DNA from: Reyranella sp.
Lineage (GTDB): Bacteria > Pseudomonadota > Alphaproteobacteria > Reyranellales > Reyranellaceae
Length of the DNA: 64,000 nucleotides
NCBI GenBank assembly: GCA_022844015.1
Contig: JALHMO010000005.1
Location: 1-64,000, forward strand
Direction: 5' to 3'
Positions 6,484-16,869 of the stretch are shown one piece after another. The notes beneath the pieces are model-generated. The model worked only from the letters and a program-made list of their open reading frames with translations, was not told the origin of the DNA and ran no database searches. Position numbers and translations under genes: made by a program. Every line of letters begins with the position of its first letter. The first letter of the stretch is position 1.

Positions 6484-9404
6484 TTCGCATCTCCGGTGGC
6501 TTTGGCGTCTCCATGAACGGCCGCCCTGAAGCCCGCGCCATAGCGCAGCACGCCGGGACGCTCGGGCAGATGGGGCGGCACCGGCAGGGTCGCGAACTGG
6601 GGTTCGCTCACGCTGTCCCCTGCCGCAATCTTCTCGACCCTGACGCGCAGGTCGTACCAGGCGGCCTGGCCGGTGACCGGATCGCTGTTGCCGTAGCGAT
6701 AGCCGTCGCCGCGCACGGGCAGCAGCTCGGAGATGACGTGGTTGAGCAGGAAGCCGCGCTGCGATTCGCCCGCCTTCGGCGCGAGGTTCCAGGCGCCGGA
6801 ACGCTTGCCGATGGCATTCCACGTCCACACCGTGTTCGGGTTGACGCCGTCCATCAGCTTGGCCTGGACCTTGATGCGCCCGTGATGGCTGGTGACCGCG
6901 ACCCAGTCGTCGTCGGCGATGCCGAGCCTCGCCGCCGTCGCGCGATGGATGTGAAGGCGGTTCTCGCCGTGGATCTGACGCAACCAGGCGTTCTGCGAGC
7001 CCCACGAATGATACATCGCCATCGGCCGCTGCGTGATGGCGTGCAGCGGAAAGGCATCGCGCGCGACAGCGGCCTCCTCGAACGGCATGTACCAGAGCGG
7101 CAAGGGATCGAAGTAGGTCCTGACCCGTTCGCGATGCTGATCGGGCGGCTGCACGTCGCCGTGGCCCTCCGCGGCCAGCCGGAACTTCTGCAGGACCTCG
7201 CTGTAGAGCTGCAGGACGATGGGCTCGGCCTTGTCGATCAGGCCCATGCCGACCGCCCAGTCGAGATAGGCCCGATTGACATGCTTGAAGTAGCGGGCTT
7301 CAGCCGGGATCTCGTGGCGCCAGAAGCACCCGTTGGCGACATAGGCGTCGAGCTGCCCCTCGTTGACGGCGCCGACACCCTGCTTGTCGCCTGCCGCGCC
7401 GCGCCAGCCCGCCAGCATGCCGACACCGGGCTTGCGCTCGTGATGGACGAGGTAGTCGGGAAAGCCGCCGGGATAGCGCGGGCTGCCGTCCTCCTTCACC
7501 AGGCCAGGCAGGCCCAGGCGCGTTCCCAGGTCGATCAGCACCTCCTGGAAAGGACGCACGTCGCGATCGGGCGCGACCACGGGCTGTCGAATCGAGTCGG
7601 CAACGCCGTCGGCGTCGCAGATCGGACGGTCGAGCAGCGAGATGCAGTCCCAGCGCTCGAGATAGGTCGTGTCGGGCAGCACGAGGTCGGCGTAGGCCAC
7701 CATCTCGCTGGCATAGGCGTCGGAATAGATGATGTGCGGGATCCTGTAGTCGCCGGTCGCGGGATCCTTGTCGGTCAGCATGTCGATGGTGCCCGTCGTG
7801 TTCATCGACGAGTTCCAGCTCATGTTCGCCATGAACAGGAAGAGCGTGTCGATCTTGTGCGGATCGCCCGCCCAGGCATTGTGGATGACCTGGTGCATCA
7901 TGCCGTGGGCAGCCAGCGGCGCCTCCCACGAGTACGCCTTGTCGAGCCGCCGCGGCGTGCCGTCGGCCTCGACCAGGAGATCCAGCGGCGACGTCGGGAA
8001 GCCGAGCGGCGGCCCGGGCATTGGCTTGCCGGCCTGCACCTGGGCCGGGCTGCCGGTCGGCTTGATGGCGGGCGGCGTGGGCCGCGGGAACGGCGGCTTG
8101 TAGCGGAAGCTGCCCGGCGAATCGACGGCGCCCAGCAGCATCTGCAGGACGTGGATGGCGCGACAGGTGTGGAAGCCGTTGGAATGGGCCGAGATTCCGC
8201 GCATGGCATGCATCGAGACCGGCCGGCCGACCATCCTGTCGTGGCGACGACCGGTCCAGTCCGTCCACGGCTGGTCGATCACGACGGTCTGCTCGAAGGC
8301 GGCATGCGCCAGCTCGGCGGCGATCCGGCGAATGACATCGGCGCCGATGCCGGTCTCGGCCGCGACGGCGTCGGCGGAGTATTGCGGCTCGAGGCAGCGC
8401 TTGGCGACGACGTGGAAGGCCGGCACGGCACGCCGCCCGTCGGCCAACGTTACCTTTCCGGCGAGCTGCGGCCTGGCATCGACCTGGTGGGCGCTGGCGA
8501 CGACCTGGGTCACGCTGTCGAACACCAGCGGCTGGCCCGCCGCGTCGCGCGCAAAGAGCCCGTGGTCGGCGGCGCCCTCGTCCTGGATCACGAGCCAGGG
8601 CGCGTTGGTGTATCGACAGAGATATTCCTCGTCGATCTTGCCGGCGCGCAGCAGTTCCTGGATCAGCGCCAGGACGAGCAGGCCGTCGGTGCCGGGCCGT
8701 ATGCCGATCCATTCGTCGGCGATCGCCGAGTAACCGGTGCGGACCGGGTTGACCGAGACGAACTTGGCGGCGCCGCGGCTCTTGAGCTTGCCGAGGCCGA
8801 TCTTGATCGGATTGGAATCGTGATCCTCGGCGACGCCGAACATCAGGAAGTAGCGGGTGTGCTCCCAGTCGGGCTCGCCGAACTCCCAGAACGACCCGCC
8901 GATGGTGTAGAGCCCGGCGGCGGCCATGTTGACCGAGCAGAAGCCGCCATGAGCGGCATGATTGGGCGTCCCGAACTGGCTCGCCCACCAGCCAGTCAAG
9001 GCCTGGCTCTGGTCACGGCCGGTGAAGAAGGCGAGCTTGCGCGGGTCGCTGCGCCGGATGGCGCCCAGCCAATCGGTGGCGATCGCCATCGCCTCGTCCC
9101 ACTCGATCTCCTGGTACTCGCCGCTGCCGCGCGGCCCGACCCGGCGCAGGGGCTTGCGCAGTCGCGCCGGCGAGTAGTGGGTCATGATCCCGGCGGAACC
9201 CTTGGCGCAGAGCACCCCCTTGTTCACCGGATGGTCTCGATTGCCCTCGATGTAGCGGATACGGCCGTCCTTCAGGTGAACCTTGATGCCGCATCGGCAG
9301 GCGCACATGTAGCAGGTCGTGCGCGTGATCCGGTCAGCGCTCGATGTGTCGAGCCTGAGGGTCGCGTCCTGGCGATCATTGTTCCCGTTCCCCGCGTCCG
9401 GCAT
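6480..9404 (-). CDS. soeA: molybdopterin oxidoreductase catalytic subunit, probably cytoplasmic sulfite dehydrogenase SoeA
   Basis: Molybdopterin-bis-MGD oxidoreductase of 974 residues. The N-terminal [4Fe-4S] site is CYMCACRCGI (C31, C34, C38) with a fourth cysteine at C66 (GVLCAKG). The likely molybdenum ligand is C156 in HGGFCSVNM. The C-terminal molydopterin-binding segment includes HSWGSQNAWLRQIHG and the DDWVAVTSHHG region. There is no Tat leader before C31, unlike DmsA or PsrA, and this together with a DmsC-type anchor matches the cytoplasm-facing SoeABC sulfite dehydrogenase. A GGAGG site precedes the ATG at 9404. DMSO reductase or another family member is the alternative; substrate is inferred. 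Confidence 0.85.
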   Translation of the reverse strand: MPDAGNGNNDRQDATLRLDTSSADRITRTTCYMCACRCGIKVHLKDGRIRYIEGNRDHPVNKGVLCAKGSAGIMTHYSPARLRKPLRRVGPRGSGEYQEIEWDEAMAIATDWLGAIRRSDPRKLAFFTGRDQSQALTGWWASQFGTPNHAAHGGFCSVNMAAAGLYTIGGSFWEFGEPDWEHTRYFLMFGVAEDHDSNPIKIGLGKLKSRGAAKFVSVNPVRTGYSAIADEWIGIRPGTDGLLVLALIQELLRAGKIDEEYLCRYTNAPWLVIQDEGAADHGLFARDAAGQPLVFDSVTQVVASAHQVDARPQLAGKVTLADGRRAVPAFHVVAKRCLEPQYSADAVAAETGIGADVIRRIAAELAHAAFEQTVVIDQPWTDWTGRRHDRMVGRPVSMHAMRGISAHSNGFHTCRAIHVLQMLLGAVDSPGSFRYKPPFPRPTPPAIKPTGSPAQVQAGKPMPGPPLGFPTSPLDLLVEADGTPRRLDKAYSWEAPLAAHGMMHQVIHNAWAGDPHKIDTLFLFMANMSWNSSMNTTGTIDMLTDKDPATGDYRIPHIIYSDAYASEMVAYADLVLPDTTYLERWDCISLLDRPICDADGVADSIRQPVVAPDRDVRPFQEVLIDLGTRLGLPGLVKEDGSPRYPGGFPDYLVHHERKPGVGMLAGWRGAAGDKQGVGAVNEGQLDAYVANGCFWRHEIPAEARYFKHVNRAYLDWAVGMGLIDKAEPIVLQLYSEVLQKFRLAAEGHGDVQPPDQHRERVRTYFDPLPLWYMPFEEAAVARDAFPLHAITQRPMAMYHSWGSQNAWLRQIHGENRLHIHRATAARLGIADDDWVAVTSHHGRIKVQAKLMDGVNPNTVWTWNAIGKRSGAWNLAPKAGESQRGFLLNHVISELLPVRGDGYRYGNSDPVTGQAAWYDLRVRVEKIAAGDSVSEPQFATLPVPPHLPERPGVLRYGAGFRAAVHGDAKATGDAK

Positions 9405-9752
9405 CCTGTTCCTCCCGGGGAAAGGCTAGTCTTCCACCTTGGTTCCAGAAAGAAAATTTTTCCACGCCATTTCGCGAAGGCGACAAGACCTTGCGTTCCC
9501 TCTCGGCCTCTGCTCTGCTGAAACTGCGTAGGTCCCTACATCTGCGCATGTCACATGCAAGCTGCAAGTCGTGTAGCGCGACGGCGTGGCGCGTCGCTGC
9601 CGACCGGCACGCAGGCGATGGCGACGCCGAGTGTCCGGTTCACTCTGTGGCGACGAGGCATCTGCTGTCGTTTTGCGCCCTTGTAGCACCTGCCCGGTCG
9701 CCGACAGTCCAAGCGCTGTCGTCGCCGAACCACACTGACGGAGGATGATGCC
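9405..9752. other. divergent intergenic region upstream of soeABC and the MBL-fold hydrolase
   Basis: No coding potential seen. It contains a perfect 6-1-6 palindrome GCATGT-C-ACATGC at 9546-9558, a candidate operator placed between the two divergent genes, and an AT-rich patch around 9447-9462 (GAAAATTTTTCC) that could be part of the soeA promoter. The GGAGG at about 9740 is the ribosome site of the rightward gene. Confidence 0.45.
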
Positions 9753-10544
9753 GTGATCGTCAAGCAGATCTGGACCGCCAACGCCTACCGCAACTTCAAC
9801 TATCTCATCGCCTGCGGCGAGACTGGCGAGGCCCTGGCCATCGATCCCCTGGATCACGAGAAGTGCCTGAAGGCCGCCAAGGACGAGGGATGGACGATCA
9901 CCCAGATCCTGAACACGCACGAGCATGGCGACCATACCGGCGGCAACGAGGCGCTGGCCCGCAAGACCGGCGCAAAAATCCTGGCGCACAAGAATGCCAA
10001 GGACAAGATCGCCGACATGGCCCGAGGCCTGAGCGCGGGCGACGTCGTCAAGGTGGGCAAGACTGTCGAGCTCGAGGCGCTGGACACGCCGGGCCACACC
10101 ATGTGCCACATCTGCCTGCGCTCGCATACCGACCAGCCCGCCCTGTTCTGCGGCGATACGCTGTTCAATGCCGGCGCCGGGAACTGCCACAACGGCGGCC
10201 ATCCGAACGAGCTGTACAAGACGTTCGACGCGCAGCTCGCGAAGCTGCCGAGCTCGACACTGATCTATCCGGGACACGACTACATCGAGAACAACCTGCG
10301 CTTCACCCTCGATCGCGAGCCCGACAATGCGAGCGCCCGCAAGATGCTCGACAAGCTCGCGGGACAGGACCCGAACAACGCATACGTATCCACGCTCGAG
10401 GTCGAACAGGACATCAACACCTTCTTTCGACTCGACAGCCCGACGGTGATCGCGAGGCTGCGCGAGTCCTTTCCCGAGCTGCCCGAGAAGCCCGACCAGC
10501 GCACGGTGTTCCTGAAGCTCCGCGAGCTGCGCAACTCGTGGTAA
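9753..10544 (+). CDS. hydroxyacylglutathione hydrolase-like metallo-beta-lactamase-fold enzyme
   Basis: Protein of 263 residues. It shows the dinuclear metal motif THEHGDHTGG, then DTPGHT (histidine), the bridging aspartate in FCGDTLF, and the late histidine in YPGHDYIENN, all canonical for glyoxalase II. The C-terminal part (DSPTVIARLRE to the end) resembles the substrate-binding domain of hydroxyacylglutathione hydrolases, which hydrolyse S-lactoylglutathione in methylglyoxal detoxification. The start is GTG at 9753 behind GGAGG. It is monocistronic and divergent from soeA. Another thioester substrate is possible. Confidence 0.88.
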   Translation: MIVKQIWTANAYRNFNYLIACGETGEALAIDPLDHEKCLKAAKDEGWTITQILNTHEHGDHTGGNEALARKTGAKILAHKNAKDKIADMARGLSAGDVVKVGKTVELEALDTPGHTMCHICLRSHTDQPALFCGDTLFNAGAGNCHNGGHPNELYKTFDAQLAKLPSSTLIYPGHDYIENNLRFTLDREPDNASARKMLDKLAGQDPNNAYVSTLEVEQDINTFFRLDSPTVIARLRESFPELPEKPDQRTVFLKLRELRNSW

Positions 10545-10608
10545 TCGCTGCGTCACATCTCATGTCTCTCCCTGGCGGGCGGGGCATTCGTACTGGCCAA
10601 AAGAGCCC

Positions 10609-10751
10609 GTCATCCCGACCCAAGCCGAGCGCAGCGAGGCGTAGTGAAGGGACCCTTCTTCCTTGCAGCATCGACAAGAAAGGTCCCTCGACTGCGCCGC
10701 CAATGGCGCTGTAAACAGCGCCTGACCGGGCGGCTCCGCTCGGGATGACGG
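10609..10751. repeat. intergenic palindromic repeat of the CCGTCATCCCGA family
   Basis: Outer arms CCGTCATCCCG (10609-10619) and CGGGATGACGG (10741-10751) flank an interior that also folds: GAAGGGACC with GGTCCCT pieces, and a GGCGCTG-TAAA-CAGCGCC hairpin. It fills the gap between the convergent hydrolase and amidohydrolase genes. The same vocabulary (GTCATCC, GCGCAGCGAGG, GGGACC) recurs at 40055-40174 and 50846-50904, so this is one of a dispersed family. Confidence 0.7.
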
Positions 10752-10838
10752 CGATTTTTGACGTGTGAATGCTCTGCCCTGGCAGGCAGAGGAGCATGAA
10801 GTTCGCTCGCGAGGCATCGATGGCTCGAACTGGGTGAT

Positions 10839-11981
10839 TCAGGAACAGCCGACTCGCGCCAAGTCGAACCCGTAGACGCGCGCGGTGTTGCCGCTGGCGA
10901 TCTTGGCCTGCTCGTCGGCCGGCACCCCGGCGAGGATCTCGGCCAGGATCCTTTGCGATTCGGGGAACGTCGATTCGCTGTGCGGGTAATCCGAGCCCCA
11001 CATCATGTTGTCGACGCCGATCAGGTCGCGCAGGCGAACGCCCACGGCATCCTCCTGGAAACTCAGCACGACATTACGGTGAAAAAAGTCGCTCGGGATC
11101 ATGCCGTCCTTGAACCGGTAGATCGCCTCGCCGTGGCGCTCGCGATACGTATAATCCATTGAGGAAAGCACGTGCGGCACCCACGCCAGCTCGAACTCGA
11201 CGATGGCCAGCGTGAGGCGCGGATGGCGCTCGAAGACGCCGGAGAAGATCATGTCGCACATCGACAGCGCCGGATAGAACGCCTTCGTCGAGCGGCTGCT
11301 GGCGTCGCGCAGCGTCTTCTCGCCGGCGCCGCGAATCTTGCCCTGCCGACGCGTCGCCGTGTGCAGGCTGATCGGCTGGCCGAGCGCCGCCGCGGCAGCC
11401 CAGAACGGCTCGTACTCGGGCTGGTCGTAGCGCCGGTGCTCGAACGGATACTCGGTGATCATGGCGCCGGCTAAGCCGAGGCGGGCGGCGCGCTCCAGCT
11501 CCCCGACGGCATCCTGCACATCGTCGAGGTTGATCATCGCGATGCCCTTCAGCCGCGCGGGATCGGTCGTGCAGAACTCAGCCAGCCAGTCATTGTAGGC
11601 GCGAAAGATGGCGGACATCAGCTGCGAGTCCGCCAGCCTGAAATAGAACAGCCCCTGCGAGGGGTAGAGGACCTCGCCGGCCACCCCGTCGAGCGCCATG
11701 TCCTGGAGGTGCTGCCGGGGATCGTAGCCGCCGCGCAGCACGTCCTCGAAGCGCCCGTCGGCGGAGATCGTCTCGGGCGCCTCGAACCGCGCGCCGGCGT
11801 TCGAGATGAGGCCGATCCCGGAGAGGATCTGATCGGCCTCCACCACGATCTGGTCGGCATCGTCGATCCGCTGGATGCGCGGCGCACGATCGCGGAACGA
11901 CGCATCGATGCGCGTCTGCCACAGGTCAGGCGGCTCGAACACGTGCGAGTCGGACGAGAGAATCAAGGGCGGCACCGGCAT
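10839..11981 (-). CDS. amidohydrolase family protein (ACMSD-like TIM barrel)
   Basis: Protein of 380 residues of the amidohydrolase_2 type. The N-terminus ILSSDSHVFEPPDLW has the SDSHV metal motif seen in ACMSD-like decarboxylases and hydrolases; later come SLHTATR (histidine), IVEFELAWVPH, and the late metal aspartate in MMWGSDYPHSEST. The ATG at 11981 has AGAGAGGAG just upstream; an earlier ATG at 12059 lies inside the preceding gene. It sits 28 bases downstream of another amidohydrolase on the same strand, so the two may form a catabolic operon. The substrate is unknown; decarboxylase rather than hydrolase activity is possible. Confidence 0.88.
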   Translation of the reverse strand: MPVPPLILSSDSHVFEPPDLWQTRIDASFRDRAPRIQRIDDADQIVVEADQILSGIGLISNAGARFEAPETISADGRFEDVLRGGYDPRQHLQDMALDGVAGEVLYPSQGLFYFRLADSQLMSAIFRAYNDWLAEFCTTDPARLKGIAMINLDDVQDAVGELERAARLGLAGAMITEYPFEHRRYDQPEYEPFWAAAAALGQPISLHTATRRQGKIRGAGEKTLRDASSRSTKAFYPALSMCDMIFSGVFERHPRLTLAIVEFELAWVPHVLSSMDYTYRERHGEAIYRFKDGMIPSDFFHRNVVLSFQEDAVGVRLRDLIGVDNMMWGSDYPHSESTFPESQRILAEILAGVPADEQAKIASGNTARVYGFDLARVGCS

Positions 11982-12009
11982 CTCCTCTCTCCGTGGATCG
12001 GTCACAGCG

Positions 12010-13377
12010 CTACTCCGCCGCCCTGCGCAGCGGCTTGTCGCGCCTGAGCTCGGCGACACGCGCCTGGGTGTAGACGTCGCTCCAGTTGGTCATGGCCGCG
12101 TCGGTGACCTGGCGCGGATCGTAGTCGCGCGCCGGCAGCGCCATGCGCTTCCCGCCGAGGTACACGGCGTGGATCCGGCTCTTGTCGAGCAGCATCGATA
12201 TGTCCTCGAGCGGCGAGCCGTCGAGCGCGATGAAGTCGGCGGCGCGGCCGGGCTCGAGGCAGCCGACCCGCTCGCCCTCGACGAGGAAGCCCGCGTTGGT
12301 GCGGGTCGCGGCGCACAACGCCTCGGCAGGCGTGAAGCCCAGGTCGTCGACGAAGATCTCAAGCTCGCGGGCATGCCATTCGCCGTAGGGTGTGACCGCA
12401 AAGCCCGAATCGGTGCCGGCCATCATCGGCACGCCGGCCTCGCGGGCCCTGGCGAGGCTGCGGCAGGCGCGCTCGTACTGGCGCTGCACATGGCCGACCC
12501 GGCCATTCACCGCGGCGCCCTCGTGCGACTGGGTGAACTCGATGATGTTGCGCTGGAAGGTGAGCGTGGGCGCGATCGCCGACCCGCCCTTCAGCACCGC
12601 GTCGATGCCTTCATCGTCGATATCGAAAGCGTGGAAGATCAGGTCGACGCCGGCGCGCGCGGCGTACAGGATGGCCTCGCGGCCGATCGCATGGACCACC
12701 GCCTTGCGGCCGAGCCTCTGGATCTCGCGCACCATGGCGACGGTCTCTTCCTCAGTGAAGGCGGCGATCAGCGACCCGTCGGGACGGCGCTGGATGCCGT
12801 CGAGCGCGATCTTCACGCAGTCGACGCCGTTCTTGGCCTGGACGCGGATCTCCTCGATCGCCTCGTCGCGGTTGGCGACCAGCCTGCCGATCGACGTCGA
12901 CGGCGCGCCGATCCAGCTCGGATACCAGTCGGTCAGGCTCTGGCGTGCCGTGATGTAAGGTCCGGCAGCGGTGATGCGCGGCCCATCGAACAGGCCGGCA
13001 CGGATGGCGTTGCGGATCGACAGGCTGACCTGGCCGGCATCGCCCGGCGAGCACAGCGCGGTGTAGCCGGCAGCCAGGAGCTTCTGGGCAAAGAACAGGC
13101 CACGCAGGGCGCGGAACTCGAGCGGTGTATAGAGGTCGATATCCTCCTCGCTCTTGGCGTTGCCATAGGCCAGATGGACGTGGATGTCGATGAGGCCCGG
13201 CATGACGAAGTGCCGGGAATGATCGAGCACGGGCTCGCCGGGCATCGCCCTGGGCGCCTGCTCCGTCGGGCCGACGAATTCGAGGACGCCGCGGTCGTCG
13301 AACACCAATGTCTGCCCGGGCCTCGCCTCCCGGTCGCCGGCGCCGAACAGCGTGCCGCAACGGACGTGAGTCTTCAT
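12010..13377 (-). CDS. metal-dependent amidohydrolase (imidazolonepropionase/prolidase-like)
   Basis: Protein of 455 residues from the cyclic amidohydrolase superfamily. Metal-site motifs are the HxH in DIHVHLAYG near residue 66, VKIALDG (possible carbamylated lysine), the histidines of AVVHAIGR and IFHAFDID, and the aspartate of GTDSGF. A small beta-sandwich domain at both ends (MKTHVRCGTLF and GRAADFIALDGSPLEDI) is typical. The ATG at 13377 follows GAGGGG; the longer frame is upstream sequence. It precedes the ACMSD-like gene by 28 bases. The substrate is unknown. Confidence 0.88.
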   Translation of the reverse strand: MKTHVRCGTLFGAGDREARPGQTLVFDDRGVLEFVGPTEQAPRAMPGEPVLDHSRHFVMPGLIDIHVHLAYGNAKSEEDIDLYTPLEFRALRGLFFAQKLLAAGYTALCSPGDAGQVSLSIRNAIRAGLFDGPRITAAGPYITARQSLTDWYPSWIGAPSTSIGRLVANRDEAIEEIRVQAKNGVDCVKIALDGIQRRPDGSLIAAFTEEETVAMVREIQRLGRKAVVHAIGREAILYAARAGVDLIFHAFDIDDEGIDAVLKGGSAIAPTLTFQRNIIEFTQSHEGAAVNGRVGHVQRQYERACRSLARAREAGVPMMAGTDSGFAVTPYGEWHARELEIFVDDLGFTPAEALCAATRTNAGFLVEGERVGCLEPGRAADFIALDGSPLEDISMLLDKSRIHAVYLGGKRMALPARDYDPRQVTDAAMTNWSDVYTQARVAELRRDKPLRRAAE

Positions 13378-13514
13378 GGTTGTCCCCTCGGGCTGCAGCG
13401 CGACTCTAGTCGCGCCGGCCGCCTCCGGATAGCCCTCAGCTTGCTTTGGCATTCATTGGATGTGTGAATTCAACAGAGCGAAGCTGGAGAGGAGAGCCAA
13501 AAGTTGGCGCCTAT

Positions 13515-13534
13515 GAGTGGCGCGCTCCCGGCGA
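13515..13534. repeat. 20-base sequence repeated at 55793-55812
   Basis: GAGTGGCGCGCTCCCGGCGA occurs here and, identically and in the same orientation, at 55793-55812. Flanking bases are also partly similar (CTCGGAGT follows both). The repeat lies in front of the SGNH gene and argues that the reading frame upstream of 13600 is non-coding. Confidence 0.7.
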
Positions 13535-13599
13535 CGGGTCTCCTCGGAGTCGCCAACCGCTTGCGTCTATCCGCCGGGCACGCCAACAATCCACTCATC

Positions 13600-14289
13600 A
13601 TGACGATCAAACCGACACCGCAGCATTGGCCACCCCAACGTCGCTCGTTCAGCCGGATCTGCTTCCTGGGCGACGCCTTCACCGCCAGTGCGGGCGACGA
13701 GACGGCGCTCGGCTGGGTCGGCCGCCTGGCCGCTGGCGAATGGCAACGCGGCCACGACGTGACCGCCTATAATCTCGGCATCCGGGGCGATTCCACCCGC
13801 GGCCTGCTGAAGCGCTGGCGGGCGGAATGCGAGGCCAGGCTGCCGGCTGCCGCCAACGGCGGGCTGGTCTTCGCCTTCGGCGGCAATGACGCCAAGGAAG
13901 TGATCGGGCAAGGCATCGACGTGCCGCTGGCCGAGTCCGTCGACAATGCCCGCGCCCTGATGAGCGCGGCGGCAGCCTGGAAGCCGACGCTGTGGATCGG
14001 GCTGATCCCGATGAGCGAGATCAAGCCCTATCCGCAGCTCCTGGCGGGACCCCAGTTCCGCTTCTCCAACGCGCGCCAGGCCGAGTACAACGATGCCTAT
14101 GCCCGACTCGCCGCCGATCTCGGCATCCCGTTCCTCGACCTGCATACGCCCCTGCAGGCCGATCCGGAGTGGGAACGCATGACCCAGGCCGGCGACGGCA
14201 GCAATCCGGCAGCGGAAGGCTATGCAAAGCTCGCGGGCATGATCGCGCAGTGGCCGGCCTGGCGGCACTGGTTCGACCAGGAGCCGTGA
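13600..14289 (+). CDS. SGNH/GDSL-fold protein lacking catalytic Ser and His
   Basis: Protein of 229 residues with the order of GDSL-lipase blocks: block I ICFLGDAFTAS, block II NLGIRGDS, block III FGGND, block V DGSNPAAEGYAKLA. The nucleophile serine of GDSxT is alanine (A26, codon GCC) and the histidine of the usual DGxHP is asparagine (N202, codon AAT), so the ester-hydrolysis triad is missing while the oxyanion glycine and asparagine remain. The start is put at the ATG at 13600, because upstream in-frame sequence overlaps an intergenic repeat; a TTG at 13504 or ATG at 13513 behind GGAGAGGAG is possible. It may be a pseudoenzyme. Confidence 0.78.
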   Translation: MTIKPTPQHWPPQRRSFSRICFLGDAFTASAGDETALGWVGRLAAGEWQRGHDVTAYNLGIRGDSTRGLLKRWRAECEARLPAAANGGLVFAFGGNDAKEVIGQGIDVPLAESVDNARALMSAAAAWKPTLWIGLIPMSEIKPYPQLLAGPQFRFSNARQAEYNDAYARLAADLGIPFLDLHTPLQADPEWERMTQAGDGSNPAAEGYAKLAGMIAQWPAWRHWFDQEP

Positions 14290-14293
14290 CTCG

Positions 14294-15282
<989 letters not shown>

Positions 15283-15286
<4 letters not shown>

Positions 15287-16068
15287 GGACGCCGCCGCGA
15301 CAGCATCAGCCGGTCGAGCCCGAAGCCGAGCTCGAGCGCCACCAGGACGGCCACCACGAGCACGATCTTGATCAGCGAGATGGCCGCGATCGCCGGATCG
15401 TAGTTGTTGGCGACGTGGTTCAGGATGGCGACTGGCAGAGTCATCGTCGACACCGTCGACATCAGGAGCGCCACGGCGACCTCGTCGAACGAGACCAGGA
15501 AGGCGAACAGCGCGCCGGCAACGATGCCCGGCCGCAGGATCGGCAGGGTGACATGCAGGAAGCTGCGCCATGGATCGGCGCCGAGGACGAACGCGGCCTC
15601 CTCGAGAGCCGGATCGGCGCCGCGGGCAACCGCCAGGACGGTGCGCAGCATGTAGGGCAGGACGATCACGGTGTGGCCGACCAGCAGGCCGATGAAGCCT
15701 GCGCCCATTCCCAGCCGGCTGAAATAGAACAGCAGCGCGATCGACAGGATCAGCGCCGGCAGGCTGAGCGGCGAGAGCAGGAAAGCCTCGATCTCGGCGG
15801 CCCCCCGGAAGCCGCCGCGCGCCAGGGCGAGTGCCGCCGGCACGGCCAGGAAGGCCGCCGAGACGGCCGCGGCCAGCCCGAGCAGCACGCTGTTGGCGAG
15901 CGGCCGCATGAACGCCGGATCGGCGAGGACCTTGATGATCCAGCGCAGCGAGAAGCCGGGCGTCGGGAAGCTCACGAACGATGCGGAGGTGAAGGCGACG
16001 ACGCAGACCACCATCAGCGGCGTCAGGATGAAGAGCCCGGCCAGGACGACATAGGCACCGCGAATCAC
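15283..16068 (-). CDS. ABC transporter permease (PotC-like)
   Basis: Inner-membrane permease of 261 residues with six hydrophobic segments. The EAA cytoplasmic loop, EEAAFVLGADPWRSFLHVTLP, contacts the ATPase. The start is GTG at 16068, which overlaps the stop of the upstream permease by four bases (GTGA); its own stop overlaps the ATPase start in the same way. It forms the transmembrane channel with the adjacent permease. Confidence 0.92.
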
Positions 16069-16865
16069 GATCGCATGCTCCTGACCAGCCTGCCCTGCAG
16101 CCAGAAGACCGCCACCACCGTCGCCAGCAGCACCATGCCGAGCGCGGCGGCAAAGGCCTGGTCCCCGGCGACCGTGAGCTGCTGGTAGATCAGCAGCGGC
16201 AGCACCATGGTGCTGTTGCCGCCCATCATCATCACGGTGACGAAGCTGCCCATGCACAGGGCGAAGACCAGGATCGAGCCGGTCACTGCGCCATGCAGGC
16301 TGAGCGGCACGACGACATGCACGAAGGTCCGGAGGGGCCGCGCGCCCAGCGTCGCCGCCGCTTCCTCGAGAGCCGGATCGAGCGCTTCCAGGGTCGCGGC
16401 GATCGACAGGACCATGAAAGGCATCAGGACGTGCACCAGGGCGATGACGATGGCCGTCCAGCTGTTGAGCATGTCGATGGCCGGCAATCCCACTGCCGCC
16501 AGCACGGCGTTGATCAGGCCGCTGCGCCCGAACACCACCATCCAGCCGAAGCTGCGCACGACCACGTTGACCAGGAGCGGCGCGACCAGCAGCAGCAGCA
16601 GCGCCGCCTTCCGCCAGCCGCGCGCCCGCGCCAGGATCAGCGCGTAGGGATAGCCGATCGCCAGGCTGATCAGGGTCACGACCGCCGACAGCGCCAGCGT
16701 GCTCGCGATCACCTCGAGATAGTAGGAATCGCCGAAGATCTTGCCATAGAGGCCGAGACCGGCCCGCAGACTCTCTCCCAGGCCGACGGCGATCGGCGCC
16801 AGGAAGCCGAACAGCAGGAAGAGGATCGCCGGGGCGAGCAGCAGCGCGACGGTCGACCGCCGCAT
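16065..16865 (-). CDS. ABC transporter permease (PotB-like)
   Basis: Inner-membrane permease of 266 residues with six predicted membrane helices, starting with ALLLAPAILFLLFGFLAP. The EAA loop EEAAATLGARPLRTFVHVVVP is clear. Its ATG lies four bases after the binding-protein stop, and its end overlaps the second permease. Partner of the 15283-16068 permease in a polyamine- or amine-type importer. Confidence 0.92.
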   Translation of the reverse strand: MRRSTVALLLAPAILFLLFGFLAPIAVGLGESLRAGLGLYGKIFGDSYYLEVIASTLALSAVVTLISLAIGYPYALILARARGWRKAALLLLLVAPLLVNVVVRSFGWMVVFGRSGLINAVLAAVGLPAIDMLNSWTAIVIALVHVLMPFMVLSIAATLEALDPALEEAAATLGARPLRTFVHVVVPLSLHGAVTGSILVFALCMGSFVTVMMMGGNSTMVLPLLIYQQLTVAGDQAFAAALGMVLLATVVAVFWLQGRLVRSMRS

Positions 16866-16869
16866 CGCG

